From assembly GCA_022508635.1 (NCBI GenBank), contig JAFLUV010000028.1, positions 1 to 17,580 on the forward strand: a stretch of DNA of 17,580 bases. Direction: 5' to 3'. This document shows, in pieces, positions 8,601-16,346 of the stretch. How positions within the stretch are numbered: the stretch's first letter is position 1; each line of letters opens with the position of its first letter. Below the pieces are notes generated by a model. It ran no database searches. It was not told where the DNA came from and saw only the letters and a list, made by a program, of their open reading frames with translations. Made by a program: the position numbers and the translations under genes. Source of the DNA: Prevotellaceae bacterium (GTDB taxonomy: Bacteria > Bacteroidota > Bacteroidia > Bacteroidales > Bacteroidaceae).

Positions 8601-9252
8601 CAACAGCACGTCGCACGTCGCCGGCCTCCTCCCCATGGACAACGGCGTGCACGTCATCGTCTATGCAAACGGAAACGAGAACCTCCTCGCCACCACAGGT
8701 ACAGCCCTAACCTTCACGTTAGTAGGCGCAAACGACTTCACGGAAGGCACCCTCAGCATACAAGGACAATGCTTCGTCACGGCCGACGGCATCACGCACC
8801 GCCCCGAAGATACCGTCTATGACATCACGCTTGCCAAGACAAACGTCTCCTCCATACTCCTCAGCCCGACGGACATAGACATGGTTGCCGGAACCGATAC
8901 CACCCTAAGCGTCATCATCCTGCCCGAGACAGCAACAGACAAGAGGCTCAACTGGCTGACGTCCGACGCCAGCGTCGCAACCGTTCAGGACGGTGTCATC
9001 TCAGCAATAGCCGCAGGCACGGCAACCATTACCGCAAAGGCGATGGATACCTCAGACATGCAAGCCACCGTCATGGTTACCGTGTACAGTGATGCAGATG
9101 GCATAGACGCTCCCCTCGAAGCTCTGAAGGAAGAACCCGTCTATACCCTCAGCGGCATCCGTATCAACCGCATCACCACCTCTGGCATATACATCATCGG
9201 CGGCAAGAAACGATACGTCTCAGTATCCACCGGCAGAAACAAACAGGAATAA
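5629..9252 (+). CDS. Secreted multidomain CotH-kinase protein with discoidin-like, beta-helix, dockerin-like, cohesin-like and Big_2 modules
   Basis: Exported 1207-residue protein. A signal peptide (FRLAAVMLSLLSAVQGNAQ) is followed by an F5/8 type C-like sandwich (about 38-178). The CotH atypical kinase module (about 190-590) has RGRGN at 232-236 followed by PKKPWRIKF, GGYLLEVD, and the acidic WDFDLAFDND at 460-469. Next is a GLUG-like beta-helix (about 592-858, with recurring CYN/CYS turns such as DCYNTGDI and NCYNIGSV), then two dockerin-like calcium loops (about 871-929, DVDGNG and DANLDG). A cohesin-like sandwich (about 934-1071), a Big_2 Ig-like domain (about 1073-1154) and a short tail (YTLSG...GIYIIGGKK) of the kind seen on T9SS-type cargo complete it. 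CotH kinases phosphorylate spore-coat proteins in Bacillus; the substrate here is unknown. I start at the ATG at 5629; 5662 would also keep the signal peptide. The gene is strongly C-ended in codon use and apparently monocistronic. Confidence 0.88.
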   Translation: MHTRKESGIRHMFRLAAVMLSLLSAVQGNAQGNQTSHKLTGTPIGSPNIDYSTNQPSSTVNTPACAFDGDYSTYYASMDRSQTWVGLDLGRPCVITKVGWCPRDGWPQRVQLGLFEGSNSPDFLDAIPLYLIPSPGAERRMTYADVPVTRGFRYVRYVGPSDVRCNVAELEFHGYEGEGKDSVWYQVTNLPTVSIHTYAGYDPRDKVNEMPSNITITYDGGTRIQEHPITARGRGNASWGFPKKPWRIKFADGSHRMLKDSPQESPAKAKKWTLINNYGDKTLLRNCLAFEVSRRLQSLYTPWCQPVDVIMNGEYKGCYQLCDQITIDKARVPITEMEPTDNEEPWITGGYLLEVDAYAHEESSWFTSNHGNPVTIKHPSDDDITTQQHNYIKNYFNLMESAVFASNYTDPENGYRRYLDVESFLKHFITGEFSGNMDTYWSTYMYKDREEEQFHVSPCWDFDLAFDNDNRIYPVNGRSNWAYRDGSAAGNMRTFVNRILGDDAATAQLRQLWQDNRKEGLLDEKSLVAYVDSMAGAIDASQRLNFIRWPILNSVVHQNVSALGSFEAEVNVLRNYIPTRLQWIDDYLGIQGGIIYSDSTYYIYTPEQLIEFSNAVRSGAQYSHGYLEADIDMQGYSSQFLPIGTSPKTFRGIFDGQGHRIKNLHVSGGDFTGLFGTIGGGATITNLILDSTCTITGNNYVGLIGGSDGIGHITVSCVGNEAAVSAAGVNAAGIIGCNKGSTATFRITDCYNTGDITGNAESAAICGWGGTTLTMQNCYNIGSVQGYNYRNDFYRGGGTIQNCYSTFGAQVTRSTQEDVESGKLTYQLNDGKTMDPVWYQTIGEDARPLLDKTHRIVLKADDGTYYNITYLAGDVDGNGILEENDALWLASYLTGDTPQGFKEVNADANLDGSIDVADIVTIRRILSGTSPGTEAYTATLYSSNATVKAGGTRKVTVWAKTSRPVTAYEADIVLSQGLSVQDASVAFSTKLNSTSHVAGLLPMDNGVHVIVYANGNENLLATTGTALTFTLVGANDFTEGTLSIQGQCFVTADGITHRPEDTVYDITLAKTNVSSILLSPTDIDMVAGTDTTLSVIILPETATDKRLNWLTSDASVATVQDGVISAIAAGTATITAKAMDTSDMQATVMVTVYSDADGIDAPLEALKEEPVYTLSGIRINRITTSGIYIIGGKKRYVSVSTGRNKQE

Positions 9253-9318
9253 ACAGGCAATGAAAAAAATATCCAAGCATAATTCAGGCATTCTATTATT
9301 AACAAAGAAAACTTTTTT

Positions 9319-9346
9319 GCAGAGACATGCAGTCCTTCGTCTCTGC
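9319..9346. repeat. Inverted repeat in the CotH-DUF4493 gap
   Basis: GCAGAGAC (9319-9326) and GTCTCTGC (9339-9346) form a perfect eight-base inverted repeat around a 12-base loop, 66 bases past the CotH stop. There is no T-tract after it on the plus strand, so termination is uncertain. It could equally be a binding site or an mRNA 3' stabiliser. The rest of the 267-base AT-rich gap shows only the promoter below. Confidence 0.5.
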
Positions 9347-9438
9347 TGACTCTATCATCCATAAGAATCATTTCTTGCTTTTGATAGCAAAAAACAATAG
9401 GAAATATCGGTAAAATCCTCATTTTGTACCTAAAATGC

Positions 9439-9469
9439 TTTGGCATTTGTACATTTTTCATGAAATTTG
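9439..9469 (+). promoter_or_regulatory. Predicted promoter of the DUF4493/PCMD operon
   Basis: TTTG (9439-9442) is followed after exactly 19 bases by GAAATTTG (9462-9469), which matches five of the six fixed bases of TAnnTTTG. Transcription would begin near 9475, about 45 bases before the first lipoprotein ATG. The A-rich leader (aaaaacaaataaaacgac) suits Bacteroidota translation starts. It is the only good promoter candidate I found for the operon. Confidence 0.6.
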
Positions 9470-9519
9470 CAGCGTGAAGAAACACAGTTAAGCTGTAAAA
9501 ACAAATAAAACGACAATAT

Positions 9520-10365
9520 ATGAAAAAGGGAAAAACATTAATTTGCACGATGCTGGCAACCGCGATGCTTGCTGCCTCGTGTGTCTCTGAAGATGTAAGT
9601 GGACTTGCCCCAGGCAGTACAGACCAAGCTACGGGATGGCTCATGTTCAACCTTAAATCTGATGTACCTTTTACATCTGATACGCGTGCCTTGAATGAAG
9701 ACATTTATCGCAATACAGACAACTATACCGTACAGCTCATTCAGGCTTCAAACAAATCCCTCGTCTTTGAATGCAAAGCTGCTGATTTGAATACTTATTT
9801 GCCCCGTCGTGTGCCCATCGGCGAATATGAGGTGAAGGCATGGTTCGGTAAGGAACACGATGCCTCCCGCGACGAGTTCCTCGTAGAAGGTGAAAAGAAT
9901 TTTACCATCAAGTCCGGAGAAGATCATCCGATGGTTACGGTAAATTGCATACCTACTTGCGGTAAATTGATGGTGGCTTTTGATAGTTCGATGGATACCT
10001 ATTATAATAGCTATAACGTAACTTTCAGCGGTACGAAACAACTTGGTTCCAAGACAATCGAATGGAAAAAGGGTGAGACTGAACCTTGGTATATTGCTTT
10101 GGACAAGGCCGGCGAGACGGTGAAATATACCATCGACTTGACCGTGAAAGATGACTATGCTCATATCAACAGCAATGGAGAAAAGACGACAACGGGCAAG
10201 ATTGAAGGCTCATTCCGGCTTCAGCGCAACCATGCCCAGAAACTAACGCTCAAACCCAATTATATACCGAGTGAGGATGGTGCCCTTGATATCACCATCA
10301 CGATTGATGACAGCACCATTGATAAGACTTATGATTGGGAGGTTCCCACGACATGGATTTACTAA
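9520..10365 (+). CDS. DUF4493 lipoprotein, domain-only form
   Basis: Predicted surface lipoprotein of 281 residues and first gene of the operon. The signal peptide ends in the lipobox LAASC with lipidated Cys21. The acidic residues just after it (VSED) fit the export signal that carries Bacteroidota lipoproteins to the cell surface. The whole mature chain is one DUF4493 domain: first strand GWLMFNL (39-45), TRA with Arg56, YTVQLIQ, the VPIGEYEVKAWFG turn, VTVNC with Cys143, and the closing strands LDITITID...YDWEVPTTW. DUF4493 has no assigned function; its strand order and the TR motif resemble fimbrillins. Unlike its paralogues downstream it has no extra C-terminal module, as would suit a repeating or adaptor subunit. 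That role is inference. Composition is AT-rich compared with the CotH gene. Confidence 0.85.
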   Translation: MKKGKTLICTMLATAMLAASCVSEDVSGLAPGSTDQATGWLMFNLKSDVPFTSDTRALNEDIYRNTDNYTVQLIQASNKSLVFECKAADLNTYLPRRVPIGEYEVKAWFGKEHDASRDEFLVEGEKNFTIKSGEDHPMVTVNCIPTCGKLMVAFDSSMDTYYNSYNVTFSGTKQLGSKTIEWKKGETEPWYIALDKAGETVKYTIDLTVKDDYAHINSNGEKTTTGKIEGSFRLQRNHAQKLTLKPNYIPSEDGALDITITIDDSTIDKTYDWEVPTTWIY

Positions 10366-10407
10366 ATCGATCACGAAGAAACATAAACCTAATAAATAGA
10401 CCAAAAG

Positions 10408-11721
10408 ATGAAACTGAACAAATATATTCTTCTTATTAGTGCAATCGCTGCTACGGGTTTATCCTCGTGTGTAAGCGAGACTCTCGGAGACGGTATAGAA
10501 AAGACCGGAACGGGGCGGATGGCTCTTGATGTATCCTTATTGGAACCCCAGGCTACCCGTGCTGAATCGCCAGTGACCAATTATCCCGTCACGGTCTATA
10601 ATGTGGCGGGTGAAGAAGTGAAATACTATAGGACAGTGGCCGATGTGCCTGAGTCCGAAGTGCTTCCCGTAGGCAATTATGTCGTAGAATCTCACACGCC
10701 TGGCGAAATTGAGAAAAAAATGACGTCTCCTTATTATTTCGGCACAAAAGATATGGAAATCCTATCAGGATTGACCACAGATGTAAAGGTTGTGTGCAAA
10801 ATGCAGAACAGCAAAATTACCGTGACCTATGACGGTAAGTTCCTTACAGCTTTCAAGGAATGGACAATTACTTTGAACGACGGCAGCGATATGGCTCTTT
10901 CGTTCACTCAAACAAATGGTAATTTCCCCGAGCCCGTTTATTGGTGGTTCAAGGAGGAAGACCAAGTAGAAAAACTAATACTGAATTTCCGTGCTGTGAC
11001 GAAGAATGGTGATAACGTGGCTTATGCCACGGCTATCTCCAAGCAAGATCCAACCAGTACAGAAACGCATTATGATGATGACAGAACCTATTTCGCAGGA
11101 GGTGATGCCATTGTGCTCAATTTTATGGCAGTGGAAGATACGAAGGGTAATATAACGGGAGTTACCGTAAGTGCTACCGTAACCTTTGAAGAAACCAACG
11201 AAACGATCGATTTGGAGGTAACGGACAAAGGTGGATTTGGCTCTGGCGATAACAATGATCCCGGCAATGGCGATGATGATGATCCAAAGCCAGGGGAAGG
11301 TGAAATAACACTGAACCTTCCTCAGCCGATAGAGATTCCTTTATTTAATGCAGATGGTATAGATCCGAGATTGGGTAATACATATATCGCTGCCGAAGAA
11401 GGATTAAAGAGTATTGTTGTGAAAATCGAATCAACAAGTCAAGATATGTTGAATTCAGTTGAAGCATTAGCTGAAAACTATGATGGAGTGGATTTTCTAT
11501 CAGGAACGGAAATAGTAGGCAATCAAGAACTTGTAAGGCTTTTTTCTGAGTTAGGACAAGAGTTGGAAGTACCTAACCAAGGTGACAAGGATTATACGTT
11601 CCCTATTGGTAATTTCTTTACCCTGCTTTCGGTTATGGAGGGTGTACATACTTTTACATTAACCGTTGTGGATATGACGGGAAATAGTAAATCAGGTATG
11701 GTGGTTGTTACGGTTCAATAA
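10408..11721 (+). CDS. DUF4493 lipoprotein with Asp-rich linker and C-terminal beta domain
   Basis: Predicted surface lipoprotein of 437 residues, 42 bases after the previous gene. Lipobox GLSSC gives lipidated Cys21, followed by VSET as in the last gene of the window. The DUF4493 domain (about 34-275) shows GRMALDVSL, ATRA with Arg51, VLPVGNYVVESH, VKVVC with Cys130 and closing strands VTVSATVTFEE...IDLEV. A flexible Gly/Asp/Pro-rich linker (about 279-299, containing DDDD) leads to a second all-beta domain (about 300-437) with GLKSIVVKIES, FPIGNFFTLLSVMEG and the final strands HTFTLTVVDMTGNSKSGMVVVTV. I know that last pattern as an Ig-like module trailing DUF4493 in other Bacteroides-type lipoproteins; I cannot name a ligand. 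The linker could bind calcium or simply be a spacer. One 60-base stretch (11401-11460) has only 18 G/C. Confidence 0.85.
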   Translation: MKLNKYILLISAIAATGLSSCVSETLGDGIEKTGTGRMALDVSLLEPQATRAESPVTNYPVTVYNVAGEEVKYYRTVADVPESEVLPVGNYVVESHTPGEIEKKMTSPYYFGTKDMEILSGLTTDVKVVCKMQNSKITVTYDGKFLTAFKEWTITLNDGSDMALSFTQTNGNFPEPVYWWFKEEDQVEKLILNFRAVTKNGDNVAYATAISKQDPTSTETHYDDDRTYFAGGDAIVLNFMAVEDTKGNITGVTVSATVTFEETNETIDLEVTDKGGFGSGDNNDPGNGDDDDPKPGEGEITLNLPQPIEIPLFNADGIDPRLGNTYIAAEEGLKSIVVKIESTSQDMLNSVEALAENYDGVDFLSGTEIVGNQELVRLFSELGQELEVPNQGDKDYTFPIGNFFTLLSVMEGVHTFTLTVVDMTGNSKSGMVVVTVQ

Positions 11722-11742
11722 ATCAAATAATTTAGAATAGAA

Positions 11743-13551
11743 ATGAAAAAGATATATTCGATATTATTCATATTCCTTGTAGCTTTGTTTGCTGTATCTT
11801 GCAGCAACGATTTTGACAAGGCAGGAGAAGTCGGCTATTTGAAATTGGAACTGACTACCTTGGTTTCTACGAATACTCGTACAGTAGCCCCCGAGGACTA
11901 TGTGCCCAAGAAATTACATGTTGTTCTCAAAAGAGGAGCGACCATAGTGTTGGAGAGTGATTATGAAAATGGTGTATTCTCTAACAGTAATATGCAGGGT
12001 AACATTACGCTTGAAGCTGGTACATATACAATTACGGCGCAATCTGCCAACTGGGATGGCTCCGGTTCCGGTTTTGGCGTGCCTTTCTACCATGGTGAAA
12101 CCACGGTGGAAGTTAAGAGTCGAACCTTGCAAGAGGCCTCTTTGACCTGCACGCAGGCAAACGTCAAAGTGACAATCAACTGGGACAAAAGTTTTAAGGA
12201 TAATTTTACCGAAGCCCAAGCTTCAGTAATTTCTGCAGGTGACCCAGCCACTTCTGAGAGTCCAATACTGTTTACAATGGGGGAGGACAGAGGATCGGCC
12301 TATTTCCCTGTAGGTAACTTGAAAGTACATGTATCCGTGAAAAATAAAGGTGGGGACTGGCATGGACAGGACAATGAGATTACGGATGTTCAAGCTCGTC
12401 AACACTGCATAATCAACTATAAAGTGGCTGAAAGCGGTACACAAGGCAGGGTAGAAGTTGTAATAGACGATGCGTCGAACTCTTATATCTATAATGTAGA
12501 GCTTCCCCAAGAGAGTGGTATTCTTCTTGAAGCCAAGCCCGTCACAGATTTGACACCTGATTTCAAAGATAATTTTATAGAACGAAACTATGCGTTGCTC
12601 ACGGGCTTTGGCATGGGGGACAATATGGAGAAAGAGAAGGTCGTACTTCGTTATCGTTTGAAGAATGCAAACGAATGGACGGTTGTGGAAAATGATGATT
12701 TAATAGTAGAGGATCTTGAGGAAGGTGTGAACTTTAGTTATAAATTTATGGATGTTGTTTTCGGCACTACCTATGAATATCAGTTCTATCACAATGATCC
12801 TGAAAATTCGCTCGAAAGTAATACACAATCCTTTACGGTAACGGGTGAAGCGCTTTATAATGGCGGATTTGAGCTTTGGCATGATGAGGGCAAGGCCTCT
12901 TATCCTACAGAATCTGCAAGTGTAAAGTATTGGTCTTCGTCTAATCCCGGTTCTGCAAGTTTCGGTGGTAATGTGACGACCGCAGAGGAGACCATTAAGC
13001 ATGGTGGAAATTATTCTGCAAAACTGCAATCCAAATATATTGTTATCAAGTTTGCCGCAGCCAGTATCTATACCGGCAATTTTGCAGGTCTGGTTGGAAC
13101 AAACGGTGCCAAATTGGATTGGGGTGTTCCTTTCACTTCACGCCCGAGATCACTGAAAGGCTTTATGATGTATCAGCCGCAAAGTGTGAACAGGGTTAGT
13201 AGCAATGCTCCAGCTGATGCTCCCAAAAGCGGAGAACTCGACCATTGTCAGATATATTGTACCTTGCTCACAGAGCAATTGCATGTTGACAATACGAAAA
13301 TAGAGGAAACATTCCCGAAGTATGATGGTACAGATAGCCGTGTCATCGCTTATGGCGAAAAGACAGTAAAGGAGACACAGTCCGATTGGACGGAATTTGA
13401 TATTCCCTTGCACTATTTCAATACAACGACGAAACCTTCTTATTTGCTTATTGTTTGCTCATCCAGTAAGTATGGTGACTATTTCCATGGTGCTGGAAAC
13501 AATGATAGTGGTAGTACGCTCTACCTCGATGACTTTGAATTAGTTTATTGA
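11743..13551 (+). CDS. DUF4493-Fn3-PCMD surface lipoprotein
   Basis: Predicted surface lipoprotein of 602 residues, 21 bases after its neighbour. Lipobox FAVSC gives lipidated Cys20 followed by SNDFD, a good surface-export signal. Domains in order: DUF4493 (about 28-255; GYLKLEL, NTRT with Arg46, LEAGTYTITAQS, LTC with Cys136, VEVVIDDASNSYIYNVELP), an Fn3-like sandwich (about 264-366, ending TYEYQFYH), and PCMD, the putative carbohydrate metabolism domain (370-602). The PCMD shows YNGGFELWHD, LQSKYIVIKFAA (428-439), GVPFTSRPRSLKGF, RVIAYGEK and the end motif SSSKYGDYFHG...LYLDDFELVY. The enzymatic or binding role of PCMD is not established; its fold class suggests carbohydrate recognition. 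It joins a fimbrillin-like base to a head-like domain in one chain, so a tip subunit is possible. That is inference. Confidence 0.87.
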   Translation: MKKIYSILFIFLVALFAVSCSNDFDKAGEVGYLKLELTTLVSTNTRTVAPEDYVPKKLHVVLKRGATIVLESDYENGVFSNSNMQGNITLEAGTYTITAQSANWDGSGSGFGVPFYHGETTVEVKSRTLQEASLTCTQANVKVTINWDKSFKDNFTEAQASVISAGDPATSESPILFTMGEDRGSAYFPVGNLKVHVSVKNKGGDWHGQDNEITDVQARQHCIINYKVAESGTQGRVEVVIDDASNSYIYNVELPQESGILLEAKPVTDLTPDFKDNFIERNYALLTGFGMGDNMEKEKVVLRYRLKNANEWTVVENDDLIVEDLEEGVNFSYKFMDVVFGTTYEYQFYHNDPENSLESNTQSFTVTGEALYNGGFELWHDEGKASYPTESASVKYWSSSNPGSASFGGNVTTAEETIKHGGNYSAKLQSKYIVIKFAAASIYTGNFAGLVGTNGAKLDWGVPFTSRPRSLKGFMMYQPQSVNRVSSNAPADAPKSGELDHCQIYCTLLTEQLHVDNTKIEETFPKYDGTDSRVIAYGEKTVKETQSDWTEFDIPLHYFNTTTKPSYLLIVCSSSKYGDYFHGAGNNDSGSTLYLDDFELVY

Positions 13552-13564
13552 GAATCAGTAGATA

Positions 13565-14671
13565 ATGATAAGAACACGAAGTATAATTCTTCTCGGGATG
13601 TTGCTGGCAGCAATGCCGGCAACATTCTGTGCGCAGACTATTGGCGGCAACGTGGTGATTCGTAAGGATACTGTAGTGGTATCTACGGGAGACACGGTAA
13701 TAGTGGAACGTCTGGACACTATTATGGCGAATGCCAATAAACCACAGACTATGCCAATGCCTCTTCCCGGAGATGCTTTAGGCAGGCAGCCTGTGCGTGT
13801 GATGCCTGTGCCTAATATGCCCGGATCCGATTCCCGCACGACATTGTATTCCAGCCAAGCTCTTGATTCTATCATTGCCCGTGCCGTACAACTCGGCGTA
13901 CAGAAGGCTTTGGCAGAACGCGACGGGGGGATATATGAGCCGGACAAGAACCGGACAGGAGCCGAGCGTATTTGGGATCGATTGCAGGAAAAGCGCAGGA
14001 TAAAGCGCGTACCGCGTGAATTGCTGAAAGCAACTTTTATTCCCAAAGGAGAATGGTTGCTGGGCGGAACGCTTAACTTCCAAGAGTGGGATACGGACAA
14101 TATTAATCTGCTTGTCCTGAAGAATATCGAATTCGAGGGACGCACAATCAGTGCCAGTCCCTATTTCGGATACTTCGTGGCAAACAACATCGCTATTGGC
14201 GGACGTTACAATTACAACCGTAACTATCTTTTCTTAGGCAATCTTGACCTGAACCTTGGTGAGGATTTCAACATTAGTCTGGACGACCTGTACTATTTGG
14301 CTCATACTCACACTGTATCGACCTTTGTACGCACCTACCAGTCGCTGGGCAAGAGCAATATATTTGGATTCTTTGGCGAAATACGAGCCAGCTATGCCTA
14401 TTCTCGCGAAAAGAATACTACGGGTAGTGGCATGGAATACGAAGGAAGCTTTGCCCGCAGCCATTCCCTGCAACTCACTTTTTGTCCGGGAGTGGCAGCT
14501 TTCGTCACCGACTTCCTTGCGGCTGAGGCCAGCATCGGCGTGATGGGACTGAAGTATCGCTGGAAAGATCAGCACACCAACCGTGAGGAAAAGGGACGTA
14601 GCGAAAGCGGCGGTGCAAACTTTAAGTTCAATTTCTTAAGTATCAGCCTTGGTCTGACTTTCTATCTCTAA
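13565..14671 (+). CDS. Predicted outer-membrane beta-barrel protein
   Basis: Exported protein of 368 residues, 13 bases after the preceding lipoprotein gene. The signal peptide (RSIILLGMLLAAMPATFCA) is cut before Gln, typical of this phylum; the Cys in TFCA lacks a proper lipobox, so I call it non-lipidated. Residues about 25-160 look periplasmic: short strands (KDTVVVSTGDTVIVERLDTI), a Pro/Met-rich stretch, a helix (ALDSIIARAVQLGVQKALAE) and a basic stretch. From about 164 to the end there are alternating amphipathic strands (WLLGGTLNF, ISASPYFGYFV, IAIGGRYNY, FGFFGEIRASYAY, LQLTFCPGVAAFV, AEASIGVMGLKYRW) closing with ISLGLTFYL, whose terminal aromatic-hydrophobic pattern fits BamA-assembled barrels. 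I do not recognise a named family. Its place amid lipoproteins suggests an anchor or gate for the surface assembly. Confidence 0.75.
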   Translation: MIRTRSIILLGMLLAAMPATFCAQTIGGNVVIRKDTVVVSTGDTVIVERLDTIMANANKPQTMPMPLPGDALGRQPVRVMPVPNMPGSDSRTTLYSSQALDSIIARAVQLGVQKALAERDGGIYEPDKNRTGAERIWDRLQEKRRIKRVPRELLKATFIPKGEWLLGGTLNFQEWDTDNINLLVLKNIEFEGRTISASPYFGYFVANNIAIGGRYNYNRNYLFLGNLDLNLGEDFNISLDDLYYLAHTHTVSTFVRTYQSLGKSNIFGFFGEIRASYAYSREKNTTGSGMEYEGSFARSHSLQLTFCPGVAAFVTDFLAAEASIGVMGLKYRWKDQHTNREEKGRSESGGANFKFNFLSISLGLTFYL

Positions 14672-14678
14672 CCTTTGA

Positions 14679-16346
14679 ATGATGAATCGAGCGTTAATCC
14701 ATACTGATTCCTGGCTAATTCTTGTAGCCGTATTCATCCTCTCCTCTTGCGCCATTCGCGATGATATTCCCTACCCTATAGTTGAGGCACAAATAACATC
14801 CTTTGAAGTAGAGGGGCAATGCAATGAAACGGACGATGGCTTTGCCGAGGCTCGTATAGATAAAGTTGCCCGTACCATAGATGTTCACGTGAGCGATACG
14901 GTCAATCTCAGCCGCCTGCGCCTGCTTCGCTTCGGTGTGAGCAATGATGCAAAAGGCGGTTTTGTAGCAGGCGAAGTACTTGATTGTTCTCGCGGCAGCC
15001 TGACTTGTACGCTCACTACCTATCAGAATTACGAATGGACGATTCACGTCAGCCAGGTAATACTGCGCGAGGTGCAAATTGACGGACAAGTGGGCGATGC
15101 TGTTATCGACCCGATAAATCGCAGCATGATTGCCTATGTCGCTTCTACGCAGAAACTCGGTGCCCTTGCCGTACGCAAGTTTACGCTTGGCGGACAGCAT
15201 GGAAAGGTACTTCCCGACCCGACGGAAGCCTCGACTTTTGATTTCAGCCGCTCCCGCAACTTTACCGTTACTCCTGCCAATACAGGGATTGCAGAGACAT
15301 GGCATGTGTTTGTCTATACCACAGATGCAAAGGAGGAAGCCACGGCTACGGCTTTCGGATATAGCGTGTCGGCTCTGATTACAGGAACCGTCCCCGTGGG
15401 TACGACTCCCGTGGTGGAATTCCGCGAGGCAACCGGGGCAGCAGACTGGATCCGGGTCAATCCCAATCAAGTAAAGGTAAGTAGCCGAAACTTTGAAGCC
15501 GAACCGACAGGACTCCGTCCAAACACCACTTACGAATATCGCGTGACGGCCGGCTCGTCTGTCACCGCCGTACAGACTTTCACCACGGCAGGCAATGAGC
15601 AGCTGGAGAACAGCAGTTTTGACGAGTGGAGCATATCGGGGACGGGTAACCGTGCCTTGTATCAGCCTTGGGGAGAAGGACAGCCTCAGTATTGGGACAC
15701 AGGCAACCATGGTGCCACGACGGTAGGCGCAAGCAACAGTACCTACGTGGACGAGGGCGGCCGGCGCTATGCCAACTTGCAGTCAAAATATATCGTCATC
15801 AAGTTCGCTGCCGGCAATATCTTCACAGGGCAATATGTAAAGACGGACGGGACAAACGGTATTCTCTCCTTTGGCCGACCCTTTACTTCCTTCCCGACCA
15901 AGATGCGCTTTGACTACAAATACCAGACTTCTACCATCAATCGTACAGGCGGCGACTGGAAGGAAAACTATGGGAACTATATCACTCGGGAGCTATACGA
16001 AGGGCTGAAGGGAAAGCCCGACTCGTGCAATGTCTACATTGCTCTCGGCGATTGGGAACCGGTGACGTTCGAAGGCGTGGAATGTCCCTACCTCATCCGC
16101 ACGCGACCCAGTGAGCTGCATCTGTTTGACTTCAATGACCCGCACCTGATTGCATACGCCTCGCTGACGAAAGGCGAGAATGTATCTGTCTGGACCACGG
16201 AGACGCTGACACTGAACTACCGTGTGCGCAACCGCCGGCCTCGCTATGTGATTGTCGTGGCCAGCAGCAGCAAGTACGGCGACTATTTCACGGGAGGCGA
16301 CGCATCGCTCCTGCAACTTGACAACATTGAACTACTCTATGAATAA
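14679..16346 (+). CDS. PCMD lipoprotein with two N-terminal beta domains and an Fn3-like domain
   Basis: Predicted lipoprotein of 555 residues, 7 bases after the barrel gene. Lipobox LSSC gives Cys24, followed by AIRDDIPYP. It has no DUF4493. Instead two related beta modules resembling DUF5018-type repeats come first (about 33-127, ITSFEVEGQ...YEWTIHVSQ; about 128-217, REVQIDGQVGDAVID...WHVFVYT), then an Fn3-like domain (about 227-303, ending TYEYRVTAGS) and PCMD (about 307-555). The PCMD has NSSFDEW, LQSKYIVIKFAA (367-378), RPFTSFPTKMRFDYKY, LIAYASL, SSSKYGDYFTGG and LQLDNIELLYE. The two C-terminal modules match those of the DUF4493-Fn3-PCMD protein two genes earlier, including 12 identical consecutive residues. 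An ATG three bases further in (14682) is an equal start. The stop overlaps the next gene by 8 bases, implying translational coupling. Confidence 0.85.
   Translation: MMNRALIHTDSWLILVAVFILSSCAIRDDIPYPIVEAQITSFEVEGQCNETDDGFAEARIDKVARTIDVHVSDTVNLSRLRLLRFGVSNDAKGGFVAGEVLDCSRGSLTCTLTTYQNYEWTIHVSQVILREVQIDGQVGDAVIDPINRSMIAYVASTQKLGALAVRKFTLGGQHGKVLPDPTEASTFDFSRSRNFTVTPANTGIAETWHVFVYTTDAKEEATATAFGYSVSALITGTVPVGTTPVVEFREATGAADWIRVNPNQVKVSSRNFEAEPTGLRPNTTYEYRVTAGSSVTAVQTFTTAGNEQLENSSFDEWSISGTGNRALYQPWGEGQPQYWDTGNHGATTVGASNSTYVDEGGRRYANLQSKYIVIKFAAGNIFTGQYVKTDGTNGILSFGRPFTSFPTKMRFDYKYQTSTINRTGGDWKENYGNYITRELYEGLKGKPDSCNVYIALGDWEPVTFEGVECPYLIRTRPSELHLFDFNDPHLIAYASLTKGENVSVWTTETLTLNYRVRNRRPRYVIVVASSSKYGDYFTGGDASLLQLDNIELLYE

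Noticed and set aside
9319..9346. Rho-independent terminator for the CotH gene
   Set aside because: The stem is perfect but not followed by a T-tract on the plus strand; kept only as an inverted repeat.
9253..9519. Invertible promoter switching the lipoprotein operon
   Set aside because: I found no pair of long inverted repeats flanking the promoter and no recombinase gene in the window; the only inverted repeat (9319-9346) lies on one side.
14715..15710. 331-codon minus-strand open frame opposite the second PCMD lipoprotein
   Set aside because: The sense strand encodes a lipoprotein with lipobox and full PCMD motifs; the antisense frame has neither a leader nor a domain.
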